Assembly (NCBI GenBank): GCA_024690635.1
Contig: JAILOW010000179.1
Span: 1 to 16,100, forward strand
Source: Butyrivibrio sp.
Lineage (GTDB): Bacteria > Bacillota_A > Clostridia > Lachnospirales > Lachnospiraceae
DNA length: 16,100 nucleotides
Reading direction: 5' to 3'
Made by a program: the position numbers and the translations under genes. This document shows positions 6,661-14,110 of this stretch, in pieces. The notes under the pieces were generated by a model. The model was not told where the DNA came from and did not search any database. It was given only the letters and a program-made list of their open reading frames with translations. Position 1 is the stretch's first letter, and every line of letters starts with the position of its first letter.

Positions 6661-7018
6661 GACACTAAAAATTTATATTCTGGCTTTATCAGTGTCTGAA
6701 AAATCTACGCTCAACACTAGACTAATAGATTTATCTATAATCCAGTGTTCAGCATAACTAATTTTTGACACTAAAGAATTGCCCTATTTCTTTTTCTAGT
6801 GTCCACTTTAGAAAAAGAATGACACTAAAAAATAATTCCATCCATTTTTCCAGTGTCCCCCTTAGTCAAAAAGCAACACTAATATACTCACTATTCCAAC
6901 AATCTAGTGTCCACCCCGACAAATACCCGACACTAAGAAACACCCACGCCCCAATATCCAGTGTCCGCCAAAAATAAGCGCGACACTAAAAAGCATTATT
7001 CCCCCGCAATCTAGTGTC
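6661..7018 (-). repeat. Seven-unit array of short inverted repeats with variable loops and linkers
   Basis: GACACT (or AACACT) starts at 6661, 6713, 6767, 6821, 6875, 6929 and 6982. AGTGTC (AGTGTT in unit 2) starts at 6691, 6744, 6798, 6852, 6906, 6960 and 7013. The pitch is 52, 54, 54, 54, 54, 53. Arm starts are 31 bp apart in six units and 30 in the first; linkers are 16-17 bp. Consensus is GACACTAA, about 20 variable bases, TCYAGTGTC, then the linker. Loops and linkers show no clear similarity between units. Read as minus-strand RNA, every unit keeps an 8-bp stem using A-U, G-C and G-U pairs. The array lies between the sugar operon terminator and the kinase remnant and starts and ends on complete arms. 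No protein gene, tracrRNA-like element or leader is evident. Strand is given as minus because pairing is complete only there. Function unknown. Confidence 0.9.
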
Positions 7019-7034
7019 TGAAAACTACCTCAAT

Positions 7035-7082
7035 AACAACAAAACAGATCCACACCCCGTCTTAATCGACGAGATGCGGACC
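7035..7082 (-). terminator. Rho-independent terminator of the sugar ABC operon
   Basis: In minus-strand RNA the 15 bases from 7082 to 7068 pair fully with those from 7061 to 7047, including four G-U pairs, around loop GAUUAA. U-rich sequence (UGUUUUGUUGUU) follows. In plus-strand RNA the four G-U positions become A-C mismatches, so the signal is directional. It stands 66 bp after the last permease stop; that gap (7083-7148) shows nothing else. Confidence 0.85.
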
Positions 7083-7148
7083 TGCGACCCGATATTATAA
7101 AAGTAAACCGATCAATTCATATGCAGCACTTTCGTAAAAGCCGTGCCA

Positions 7149-8102
7149 TTACTTCACTATCATACCTGTCTCACGGTCTGCAAATACCGCAACCATGATA
7201 AGGAAGACGATACCCATGACGAGCTGCTGTGTCTTGGGTTCGATGCCCAGCATTACAAGTCCTGCTGTGAGGATCTTGTAGGTGAGGGCGCCAAGGATAA
7301 TGTTGTAGAATTTGACCTTGGCGCCGCCATTGACGGGCATGCCGCCCAAAACGAGGGCTATCATGATCTGTGTCTCAAGCTGGTTTCCTGCTGTAGAAGT
7401 AACGGAACCAACCTTGATACTGTTAATGAAAGCTGCAAGGCCTGTGATCATGCCTGCTGCCATGTAAACAAGTATTTTTGTCTTCTCAACTCTTACACCC
7501 GCAAATCTTGCTGCGGTCTCACCTGCACCGATGGCCTTCAGCCTGTTTCCCAGTCCTGAGTACTGGAAAACGGCAAAGGCTATGAGGAGGATCAATAAAG
7601 TAAACGTGAGATTAAAGCCAATAGTGTTGTAGGATGTGATGTTTGACACACCGTAAACGGGAGTCTTTGTTGTTGCATAAGCAACCACGCCACGCAAAAG
7701 ATACATGTTACAGATAGTAACGATGAAAGATGTGATCTTGCGCTTAACGTTAAAGAATCCGTTTACAAGACCTATAAGGCCTCCTGTTATAACGCCGCAT
7801 ATTATTGCCAGCACGATGTTGATATTGGACAAAAAGCATACAACAACGGAGCATACGCCCAGCATAGAACCCTGTGAGAAATCAAGTCCGCCCATGGTCA
7901 TAACCATGAACACTCCCACACATGCGATCAATAGCACGTATGACTGTGACAAAAGGAGTTTAAGATTTCCTGCGGTAAAGAGCTGTCCGCCTGTCAGCAC
8001 CGCAAACAATACAACTATGAATATGAACCCTGCAAAGGGCATTACAGTTCTGATGATTGGCCGCTCCATGATCGGAACACTCATTCTTTTTTCATTTTCC
8101 AT
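7149..8102 (-). CDS. Sugar ABC transporter permease 2 (CUT2/YjfF-like)
   Basis: I place the start at the ATG at 8102 (MENEKRMSV), with GGGGAGG 6 bases upstream. The frame also extends 10 codons upstream, into the ATPase stop region. The 317-residue membrane protein belongs to the BPD_transp_2 permease family (RbsC/YtfT/YjfF). Marks are GGLDFSQGSMLG (family GGIDLSVG), then NGFFNVKRKITSFIVT, and AIGAGETAARFAGVRVEKTK, the cytoplasmic loop that contacts the ATPase. About nine hydrophobic segments are seen. It pairs with the permease at 9624-10571 as a heterodimeric channel. It is the last gene of the operon, 13 bp after the ATPase gene and followed by a strong terminator. Substrate is likely a monosaccharide but cannot be named. 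Confidence 0.9.
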   Translation of the reverse strand: MENEKRMSVPIMERPIIRTVMPFAGFIFIVVLFAVLTGGQLFTAGNLKLLLSQSYVLLIACVGVFMVMTMGGLDFSQGSMLGVCSVVVCFLSNINIVLAIICGVITGGLIGLVNGFFNVKRKITSFIVTICNMYLLRGVVAYATTKTPVYGVSNITSYNTIGFNLTFTLLILLIAFAVFQYSGLGNRLKAIGAGETAARFAGVRVEKTKILVYMAAGMITGLAAFINSIKVGSVTSTAGNQLETQIMIALVLGGMPVNGGAKVKFYNIILGALTYKILTAGLVMLGIEPKTQQLVMGIVFLIMVAVFADRETGMIVK

Positions 8103-8115
8103 AATCGGCCTCCCC

Positions 8116-9612
8116 TTATACCATCTTGGCAATGAGATCTGTATCCTTCAGATCTTCGCTGCGCTTAAATTCACCGCTCTGACGTCCGTCCTTCATGATG
8201 ATGATGCGGTCTGCCATACCAAGAAGCTCCGAGATTTCCTCAGAGATCATGATAATGGACTTGCCGTTCTTTCTCATGGAATTCATCATATGATAGATGT
8301 CCGCCTTAACTTTTACGTCGATACCACGAGTGGGAGAATCCAGAATGATGATGTCCGAATTCTTACCGATCCATCTGGCCAGAACAACCTTCTGTTTGTT
8401 ACCTCCGGAAAGAGCTGACATAAACTGATGAACACCTTCCATCTTGGTACTCATCTGATTTGCAAACTTCTCCGCAAAGGCCTTCTCATCCTTGGCATGA
8501 AGGATGTGATTTCTTTTAAGATCCTCCAGTGAAGGAAGGCAGATGTTGTCCTGTATCGTATCGTTTATGACAAGTGACTCATTGTCTCTGTCCTTGGAAG
8601 CATAGGCTATGCTGTGATCGATAGCTGTCTTGATGTCATTGATGGCAGTGCCGTCCGCAAGGGTAACACTTCCCTCTCTGTCAAAAGATGCACCGAAAAG
8701 AGCCTTCCCAACTTCATGCATTCCGCACTCGGAAAGTCCGCCGATTCCAATGATCTCGCCCTTGTGAAGCTCGATTGAGAAATCTTCGATCTCTCCGGGA
8801 ACCGTCAGATGTTCGCCCTTTAAAACAACTTCATCCGAAACCTCTTCATCGTAGTCCGCACGATAGTAGTTGTTACTCATCTCACGTCCTACCATGAGTT
8901 TTTTCAGATCGTCAGAAGTAACATCACTGCTCTTTACCGTGTCGATCAAAACACCGTCACGCAGAACGCTGATACTGTCGGACTGCTCGATAACTTCATC
9001 AAGGTCGTGGGAAATAAAGATAACGCATCTTCCCTCGTCGCGTGTCTGCTTCATAACCTTAAAGAGCTCTTTTCTGCCCTTCTCTCCAAGCGCTGTTGTG
9101 GTCTCGTCAACAACCAGCACCTGAGGTTTGAAGTGAGTTGCTTTTACGATCTCAATGAGCTTTCTGTCCTCAAAATTGTATTTGTCTATAACGTCCGTGG
9201 CCTTGATATAATTAAAGCCGTAGGAATCAAGAAGTTCCTGAGCCTTTCTGTTCATGGCCTTGGTGTTCTTTACCTGGAACTTCGTAAATTCTTTTTCCTT
9301 ACCGAGAAAGATATTCTCAGCAACGGTAAGTCCCGACAGGGTTCCTATCTCCTGAACGATGATGGCTACGCCCTGGTAATTACCGTCCACCTGGTTTTTA
9401 GCGTGGACTTCTTTTCCGTTCAGGGTAAAGGTGCCTTCGTCCTTGTGATAGATACCTGTAAGGCAGGATGTAAAAGTGGATTTACCGGATCCGTTTTCGC
9501 CGATCAGTGCATGGACTTCGCCTTTGTAAAAGTCGAGAGTGACATGATCAATGGCATGGGTTATACCAAAATTTTTGTCGATGCCTTCGGCATGCAGTAA
9601 TACTTCGCTCAT
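8116..9612 (-). CDS. Sugar ABC transporter double ATPase (RbsA/MglA/YtfR type)
   Basis: A 498-residue protein with two ABC domains. Domain 1 has Walker A GENGSGKST (38-46), Q-loop Gln87, Walker B VLVVDE with Glu170, and His202. Its signature position reads YNFEDRKLIEIVKA, with no LSGGQ. Domain 2 has signature LSGGNKQK (401-408), but its Walker A position is GGLSECGMHEVGK (291-303). Its Walker B ends LDSPTRG with Ser426 in place of Glu, and the switch His is Glu458. So one composite ATP site (Walker motifs of domain 1 with signature of domain 2) is complete and the other is degenerate. Partial asymmetry is normal for this family, but losing the first signature and the second Walker B Glu as well is more extreme. 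The ribosome site AAGGGGG lies 7-8 bases before the ATG, 11 bp after the upstream permease stop. Confidence 0.93.
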   Translation of the reverse strand: MSEVLLHAEGIDKNFGITHAIDHVTLDFYKGEVHALIGENGSGKSTFTSCLTGIYHKDEGTFTLNGKEVHAKNQVDGNYQGVAIIVQEIGTLSGLTVAENIFLGKEKEFTKFQVKNTKAMNRKAQELLDSYGFNYIKATDVIDKYNFEDRKLIEIVKATHFKPQVLVVDETTTALGEKGRKELFKVMKQTRDEGRCVIFISHDLDEVIEQSDSISVLRDGVLIDTVKSSDVTSDDLKKLMVGREMSNNYYRADYDEEVSDEVVLKGEHLTVPGEIEDFSIELHKGEIIGIGGLSECGMHEVGKALFGASFDREGSVTLADGTAINDIKTAIDHSIAYASKDRDNESLVINDTIQDNICLPSLEDLKRNHILHAKDEKAFAEKFANQMSTKMEGVHQFMSALSGGNKQKVVLARWIGKNSDIIILDSPTRGIDVKVKADIYHMMNSMRKNGKSIIMISEEISELLGMADRIIIMKDGRQSGEFKRSEDLKDTDLIAKMV

Positions 9613-9623
9613 GTCTTTCCCCC

Positions 9624-10571
9624 TTATTTAACAACAGCACCTTTAACGGGCTTGATCGTCATAGTTACGATAGCAAGAAGAACGATACCGGTTACGATGT
9701 TCTGTACCGTTGTGGGAGCGCCGAGAGCAACAAAGCCCTGGAACAAGAGCTGGATAATGAACTCGCCCACTACGATGGCAACAACCGGATGTCCGTACTT
9801 TTTAAATGCCAGTCCGAAGAAGGTTCCCATCAAAGGAGGGAAGTTTCGGCTCATGGATGCAAGGTTGGATGCACTTGTCATGGAGGTTCCGTAGGAGATT
9901 GTAAGAATGGATTCAACACCTACAAAAAATCCGCAGAGAACAAAAGCCACAACCTTGTATTTATCTACATTCACACCCATGTTTTTGGCAACAACCTCGT
10001 TGGAGCCGATGGCATAGGTGTAGGTTCCGATCTTGGTGTACTTTAAGATAAATCCGCAAAGGAAGAATGCCAAAAGAGCAAGGATCAGGTTTCCGGGATA
10101 ATCGCCGAATGCCCTGTACTGGGGTGCAAGAATGGCTTCTTTTCCGTTTGTGGCAAAGATGGACAGGGCCTCGTAAACAAGAGAAAGACCTGCCGTAACG
10201 ATAAGAGATGAGATCTTTAATTTGATATATACAAGTCCGTTGAGGAGTCCAACCAGCACGCCGCTGATCATGGGCGCAAGAAGGAGTCCCGCATATCCGA
10301 AACGTTCGCTCATATTTACCGCAAGCACCGATGAAAGCACGATGTTTGCGCCTACACTCATATCAAAAGGGCCCATTACACAGATAAAGTAAAGGCCGCA
10401 ACCACCTACCGCATAGTAAAGAGCTGTCTTAAGGTAGGTCTGCAATTTGTCAAAATCTCCGAAAGTCTGAGGGGCAAGTATTTTGAAAAATGCCCAGAAT
10501 ATAAAAGCAATTAGGGCTAGCAGTAACATTCCGTACCACTGGCTCTGTCTGAATTTTTGAAACTTATTCAT
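9624..10571 (-). CDS. Sugar ABC transporter permease 1 (CUT2/YtfT-like)
   Basis: I place the start at the ATG at 10571 (MNKFQKFRQ), 5-6 bases after GGGAGG. The frame could begin at a TTG five codons earlier, but that codon lies upstream of the ribosome site. The 315-residue BPD_transp_2 permease shows GPFDMSVGANIVL (family GGIDLSVG), NGLVYIKLKISSLIVTAGL, and the ATPase-contact loop AIGSNEVVAKNMGVNVDKYK. Eight to ten hydrophobic segments are visible. It is expected to pair with the second permease. Gene order here is binding protein, permease, ATPase, permease, whereas the E. coli ytfQRT-yjfF order is binding protein, ATPase, permease, permease. The gene is separated from the binding-protein gene by 96 bp holding a hairpin. 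Confidence 0.9.
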   Translation of the reverse strand: MNKFQKFRQSQWYGMLLLALIAFIFWAFFKILAPQTFGDFDKLQTYLKTALYYAVGGCGLYFICVMGPFDMSVGANIVLSSVLAVNMSERFGYAGLLLAPMISGVLVGLLNGLVYIKLKISSLIVTAGLSLVYEALSIFATNGKEAILAPQYRAFGDYPGNLILALLAFFLCGFILKYTKIGTYTYAIGSNEVVAKNMGVNVDKYKVVAFVLCGFFVGVESILTISYGTSMTSASNLASMSRNFPPLMGTFFGLAFKKYGHPVVAIVVGEFIIQLLFQGFVALGAPTTVQNIVTGIVLLAIVTMTIKPVKGAVVK

Positions 10572-10616
10572 AGGATCCTCCCGCAAGAGTAGTAAAGTAG
10601 CAACCCTCTTTCAAAG

Positions 10617-10655
10617 ATATGCCGTATCCCCCGGATGGCGGGGAATACGGTATAT
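10617..10655 (-). other. Intercistronic hairpin after the binding-protein gene
   Basis: Two 16-base arms (10617-10632 and 10640-10655) pair with one mismatch and one G-U around a 7-base loop, including a run of four C-G pairs. No T run follows on the minus strand, so full termination is unlikely. Such hairpins commonly protect the mRNA of the binding protein and lower permease expression (inference). Confidence 0.7.
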
Positions 10656-10667
10656 CCAAAATATTTA

Positions 10668-11840
10668 TCAGTTGCTGTGACGAGTGATAACGTCGTCGAT
10701 TGAAAGATTAGAAGCTGCCTTGTTCAGTTCGTCGAAGCTGTAGCCAGCCATCTCTGCAAGCTCATCTTCTGTGTAAGGATCGTCTGTTACAAAGTACTTC
10801 TCATAGTTAGCGTAATCATCGGGAGATGATACATACAGGTAAGGGAAGAGGATCTCGTAACCGAATGTTCCTTCTTCTTTTACATAGTTGCCCTTAACTG
10901 CGTTAAGTACAAGGAAGAATGCGAAGAGAGGATCACAGAAGTGTCCGCCTGACTCTGCAAACATTCCGCCTGACTTAAGCTGCTCTGCAAGGTCATCAAG
11001 GAAGTCAGTTGATACAACGTCGATCTTGCCTGTGAGGCCTTCGTTTGCGTATGCACCGATGGAACCTACAAGGGGATCTCCACCGCCGCCGGCAACGATA
11101 AGAGCGTCCATTCCGGGATTGGAGTTGTAAAGTGACATAGCTGCTGCAGCACCTTCTTCTGAAGATGTGTTAGCGTAAACAGGCTCAGTCATAGTAGCGG
11201 GATCATCGGGATGAGAAGCGTTCCACTCATCGATTGCCTGCTGATAGCCTTTCCATCTGAGCTGGAATGTAGCATCACCAACTGTCCAAGCCTCAAGACC
11301 GATGGTTCTGTCGCCCTTTTCAAGAAGAAGGTTAACCAGTGTATATCCGTTTGTTACCTCATCTTCATGAACCGCACCAACATAATACTTGGAGTTGCAA
11401 GCTGTTTTGTAAACTTCAGGGCTGTTTTCCTCTGAAATGATACGGAAGAACTGTGCGATGTAAACGCCGTTCTCAGTACATGTATTGATGGCTGATGTCA
11501 TCTCTGAATCTGCTGAGTTACAGATGATGATACCTTTACATCCTGCTGCGCAAAGCTGCTCAACAGAAGCTGTAACCTGCTCAGATACGTGAGCCTGGTC
11601 AACGTACTGAACTTCTACGCCGTTGGCCTTGGCTGCCTTATCAACGATCTTTTTACACTGGCTTCCCAGAACGTCTGTGGAACTCCAGATAGAAACACCA
11701 ATCTTGATCTTGTCAGAGCCTGCGCTCTTTGAAGAAGCACCTGCTCCTGTGCCTACTGCAGCGCCGCAACCTGTCATAAGAGATGTTGCCAATACACCTG
11801 CCATAACCAGAGCGCCCAACCTTTTGAAACTCTTTTTCAT
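10668..11840 (-). CDS. Sugar ABC transporter substrate-binding lipoprotein (CUT2)
   Basis: A 390-residue lipoprotein with a signal peptide of 24 residues and lipobox LMTGC (Cys25), followed by a Gly/Ala/Ser linker. The mature part is a type I periplasmic-binding fold of the Periplasmic_binding_4 family: KIKIGVSIWSSTDVLGSQCK, GCKGIIICNSADSEM at the first hinge side, WTVGDATFQLRWKGYQQAID in the centre, then MDALIVAGGGGDPLVGSIGA and GKIDVVSTDFLDDLAEQLKSG. A C-terminal acidic tail of about 45 residues goes beyond the core fold. A strong AGGAGGG site lies 9-10 bases before the ATG. It delivers substrate to the two permeases and double ATPase downstream. The ligand is probably a sugar, but binding residues do not let me name it. 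Confidence 0.92.
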   Translation of the reverse strand: MKKSFKRLGALVMAGVLATSLMTGCGAAVGTGAGASSKSAGSDKIKIGVSIWSSTDVLGSQCKKIVDKAAKANGVEVQYVDQAHVSEQVTASVEQLCAAGCKGIIICNSADSEMTSAINTCTENGVYIAQFFRIISEENSPEVYKTACNSKYYVGAVHEDEVTNGYTLVNLLLEKGDRTIGLEAWTVGDATFQLRWKGYQQAIDEWNASHPDDPATMTEPVYANTSSEEGAAAAMSLYNSNPGMDALIVAGGGGDPLVGSIGAYANEGLTGKIDVVSTDFLDDLAEQLKSGGMFAESGGHFCDPLFAFFLVLNAVKGNYVKEEGTFGYEILFPYLYVSSPDDYANYEKYFVTDDPYTEDELAEMAGYSFDELNKAASNLSIDDVITRHSN

Positions 11841-11931
11841 AGCTTTGTTACCCTCCTTTTTCCATAAAAAGAAAATTTATTTCAATCGTCCCGTGCCATC
11901 CGCGGATTCGATTTGTTACCCCAATAATGTT

Positions 11932-12387
11932 TTATTTTTTAAGTCCCTTCACTTCGTAGATCTTGCTCTTTTCATCTCCGAAGGTAACTCCTGCGGAAGC
12001 TGCAGCTGTACTGTCGTAGGATACCGAAACAACTACCTGATCTCCGTTTGAAAGGCCTTTGTTTTTGTCGATGCTAAAAGAGATGGATGAAACCGCATTG
12101 ATATATTTGGTAAGCTCGGAAAGATCCTCGATCTCATCAAGGTCCTTGATCTTTTCGGTGCCGCCGACCATCTCGGTTTCAAGGCCGTTGTAATCAACAT
12201 TTACATACGCTGTGCCTTCCCCATTTTTCCCCGAGAAATCCACGGTTACATAATCAAAGATATTTGTGATCCCATCCGTTGTATCTATCTGCAATTGTTT
12301 TTGTTGTCCGCATCCCGAAAGCATCAGTACCGCTGCAACTATTACCGCTCCCAGTAGCGCTATGAAACTCTTTATATAGAACACCAC
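11932..12387 (-). CDS. Small lipoprotein at the head of the transporter operon
   Basis: I favour a GTG start at 12387 or 12384, 5-8 bases after GGGAGG, because this gives an ideal lipoprotein signal (VFYIKSFIALL to LSGC). An ATG at 12441 with AGGAAAG upstream is also possible and adds 18 residues with an odd polar leader. The mature part of about 125 residues has an Ig-like beta pattern: FDYVTVDFSGKNGEGTAYV, GDQVVVSVSYD near the end, and AGVTFGDEKSKIYEVKGLKK. The same DYVTVxFxG to YxVKGL layout is familiar from other clostridial secreted proteins, but I cannot name the family. It lies between the regulator genes and the binding protein (91-bp gap, no terminator seen), so co-transcription with the transporter is likely. 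Role unknown; an accessory or sensing lipoprotein is possible. Confidence 0.7.
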   Translation of the reverse strand: MVFYIKSFIALLGAVIVAAVLMLSGCGQQKQLQIDTTDGITNIFDYVTVDFSGKNGEGTAYVNVDYNGLETEMVGGTEKIKDLDEIEDLSELTKYINAVSSISFSIDKNKGLSNGDQVVVSVSYDSTAAASAGVTFGDEKSKIYEVKGLKK

Positions 12388-12488
12388 CTTTTCCTCCCAA
12401 ATTCCCCTCAAAAAACAAACAACTCCGCAAACAGGTTTCATGTAATCTTTCCTGTTTACGAAGTTATTTTATCAACTGATCGTTTTAT

Positions 12489-12533
12489 CAATTAGCACAA
12501 TTTCGAAAAACCAACTATCACAATTTTGAAAAA
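12489..12533 (-). promoter_or_regulatory. 22-bp direct repeat (23-bp pitch), candidate AraC-type regulator site
   Basis: CAATTAGCACAATTTCGAAAAA (12489-12510) and its copy at 12512-12533 match at 19 of 22 positions. The second copy contains the last codons and stop of the response regulator. A direct repeat at about two helical turns upstream of the transporter operon is the usual layout for AraC-type binding (inference). TTGATAAAA also occurs twice nearby on the minus strand. I could not fix a clear -35/-10 pair. Confidence 0.5.
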
Positions 12534-14110
12534 TTATTTCGCTTACGGAATTCAGTGGGGCTCATGCCCTCAAATCTGCGAAATACCCTGCTGAAATAGT
12601 TGTAATCATCATAGCCCACTTCAAAAGAAATGACTTCAAGCTTGTTGTCTTCATCCTTCATCAGCTCTTTTGCACGATTCATTCGACACCCTGTAATGTA
12701 TGCTGTTATGGTCTCTCCGTACTTCTGAGAGAACTTGCGGGAAAGGTAACTTGGCTCCACAAAGAACTGCTCCGCAAGATCGGAAAGGGACAAATGCTCC
12801 ATGTAATGCTTTTCGATGTAATCGTGAATGCTCTCAACCTGACTGCTGATGGAGCTGCTCTCAGCAGCAGATGACCCTGAAGCAATGCGGATTGCAAGGG
12901 CTATATTGGCAAGAACTATCTCTTTATTCAAAGACCTGAGTCCGTAATTAATTGCATCCTGCACTTCCTCGTAGGCGCGGTTGTCCTTGTTTTTGTCACA
13001 GTCCGCAATGGTATTTAGAACTCCTGTAGTAAACTGAGTCACTTCAAAAAGACTCCAGCCTGCGTTTTCACACCTGCCAAGGCCTGCTGTATCCATGATG
13101 ATATTTTTGGCCTGCTCCGTATCACCCTTGGAAAGACACTCTGTTAAAAGAGATTCTATCCTGTTGGTGTACCTGCCCTGAAGCTCTCCGCTTTTCTTGG
13201 ATCCGGTGCACATAACGATGCTGTGGCTTTGTCCGAAAGGCCTTGTCACCAGCTCTGCGATCATCTCTCTGTAAATGGTTGCGATATCATCAAGTGAACT
13301 AGCCCTGTCATGAATCGCCACGGTGACAGGTCCCTGGGTATCTATGGGGAAGGCTTCCAGAATGCAGTCTGCGATCCTCCTAAGTCCCGCTGGTGTTTCG
13401 TTGAGTTCTATGATGAATTCGTTTACCTTGTCGGTGTAGTTAAAGACGATGCTGCGGTCATTTTCAATGATCTCACGAAGCTTGTTCTTGAGATCATAGG
13501 ACATTCTAAGCACATCTTTTTCATAGTTCTGTTTCAGGATCTCAACGTCATGGAATTTAACCAGGATGGTTGAAACCTCCGAAAACACCTTGGTGCTGGG
13601 AATATGAAACTCATTTCCGGGCCTGAACAGTTTTCCGTTTAAAAGAGATGAGAATTCATCGTCTTCCAGAAAGGAGGAAACATAGTTTTCCCTTAAGATG
13701 TTGTCTTCCTTTTTGGCATTTTCCGCTTCTCTTTGTTCAAGAGTCTTTAATGCCTTGCTGAGAGAATCCACAAGCTGCTCTCTGCTGACGGGCTTAAGAA
13801 GGTAATCGATACCTCCCGACATGAACACTCCTTTTACTTTCTGGAAATCATCATAGCCGCTGACCGCCAGAGTTATGATATCCGGATATTCGTTTCGTAT
13901 TCTGTCCAAAAGCTCAAGTCCGCTTAAAAAGGGCATATTGATATCTGTTATCACAATATCGGGCTGCTCTTTTGGTATCCTTTCAAGAACCTCTTCGCCG
14001 TCGCAGGCAGGCTCAAGAAATTCGATGGAGTAGTCCTCCCAGTGCAGCATTCTTTTTATATTCTCACGGCTCCACAATTCATCATCAGCCGACAGTACCT
14101 TGTATTTCAT
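12518..14110 (-). CDS. YesN-type response regulator with AraC DNA-binding domain
   Basis: I favour the ATG at 14110 (MKYKVLSADDE), the usual opening of the receiver domain; an ATG at 14125 is possible, and neither has an ideally spaced ribosome site. The 530-residue protein has a receiver at 1-120 with Asp9/Asp10, phosphoacceptor Asp56 in DIVITDINMP, Ser84 and Lys106 (LLKPV). A middle region of about 300 residues follows, with alpha-helical and mixed segments usual for this class. The AraC-type double helix-turn-helix fills the last 105 residues (LSLSDLAEQFFVEPSYLSRKF and VISFEVGYDDYNYFSRVFRR). Its start lies inside the kinase gene, so the two are translationally coupled. It probably activates the lipoprotein-transporter operon downstream (inference from context). 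Confidence 0.93.
   Translation of the reverse strand: MKYKVLSADDELWSRENIKRMLHWEDYSIEFLEPACDGEEVLERIPKEQPDIVITDINMPFLSGLELLDRIRNEYPDIITLAVSGYDDFQKVKGVFMSGGIDYLLKPVSREQLVDSLSKALKTLEQREAENAKKEDNILRENYVSSFLEDDEFSSLLNGKLFRPGNEFHIPSTKVFSEVSTILVKFHDVEILKQNYEKDVLRMSYDLKNKLREIIENDRSIVFNYTDKVNEFIIELNETPAGLRRIADCILEAFPIDTQGPVTVAIHDRASSLDDIATIYREMIAELVTRPFGQSHSIVMCTGSKKSGELQGRYTNRIESLLTECLSKGDTEQAKNIIMDTAGLGRCENAGWSLFEVTQFTTGVLNTIADCDKNKDNRAYEEVQDAINYGLRSLNKEIVLANIALAIRIASGSSAAESSSISSQVESIHDYIEKHYMEHLSLSDLAEQFFVEPSYLSRKFSQKYGETITAYITGCRMNRAKELMKDEDNKLEVISFEVGYDDYNYFSRVFRRFEGMSPTEFRKRNNFSKL

Noticed and set aside
6765..6977. Small protein with 18-residue repeats read through the array
   Set aside because: The frame exists because 54 is a multiple of three. 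It starts at TTG without a ribosome site and breaks where the pitch is 52 or 53.
6661..7018. Classical CRISPR array
   Set aside because: Repeats are only 8-9 bases per arm rather than 23-47, spacers are of two alternating lengths (about 20 and 16-17), and no cas gene or leader is visible.
6661..7018. TIGR-type guide array
   Set aside because: The short paired repeats with two spacer classes recall it, but the 54-bp pitch, hairpin arms and absence of a Nop-domain Tas gene do not support the assignment.
6661..7018. CsrA-type sponge RNA (GGA in hairpin loops)
   Set aside because: GGA falls in the loops of only about three of seven units, and loops of about 20 bases are not the usual presentation.
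7705..8418. 237-codon plus-strand frame
   Set aside because: It runs antisense across the permease and ATPase genes and has low-complexity, shadow-like composition.
9007..9600. 197-codon plus-strand frame
   Set aside because: It is antisense to the ATPase gene, has no ribosome site, and its product has no recognisable family features.
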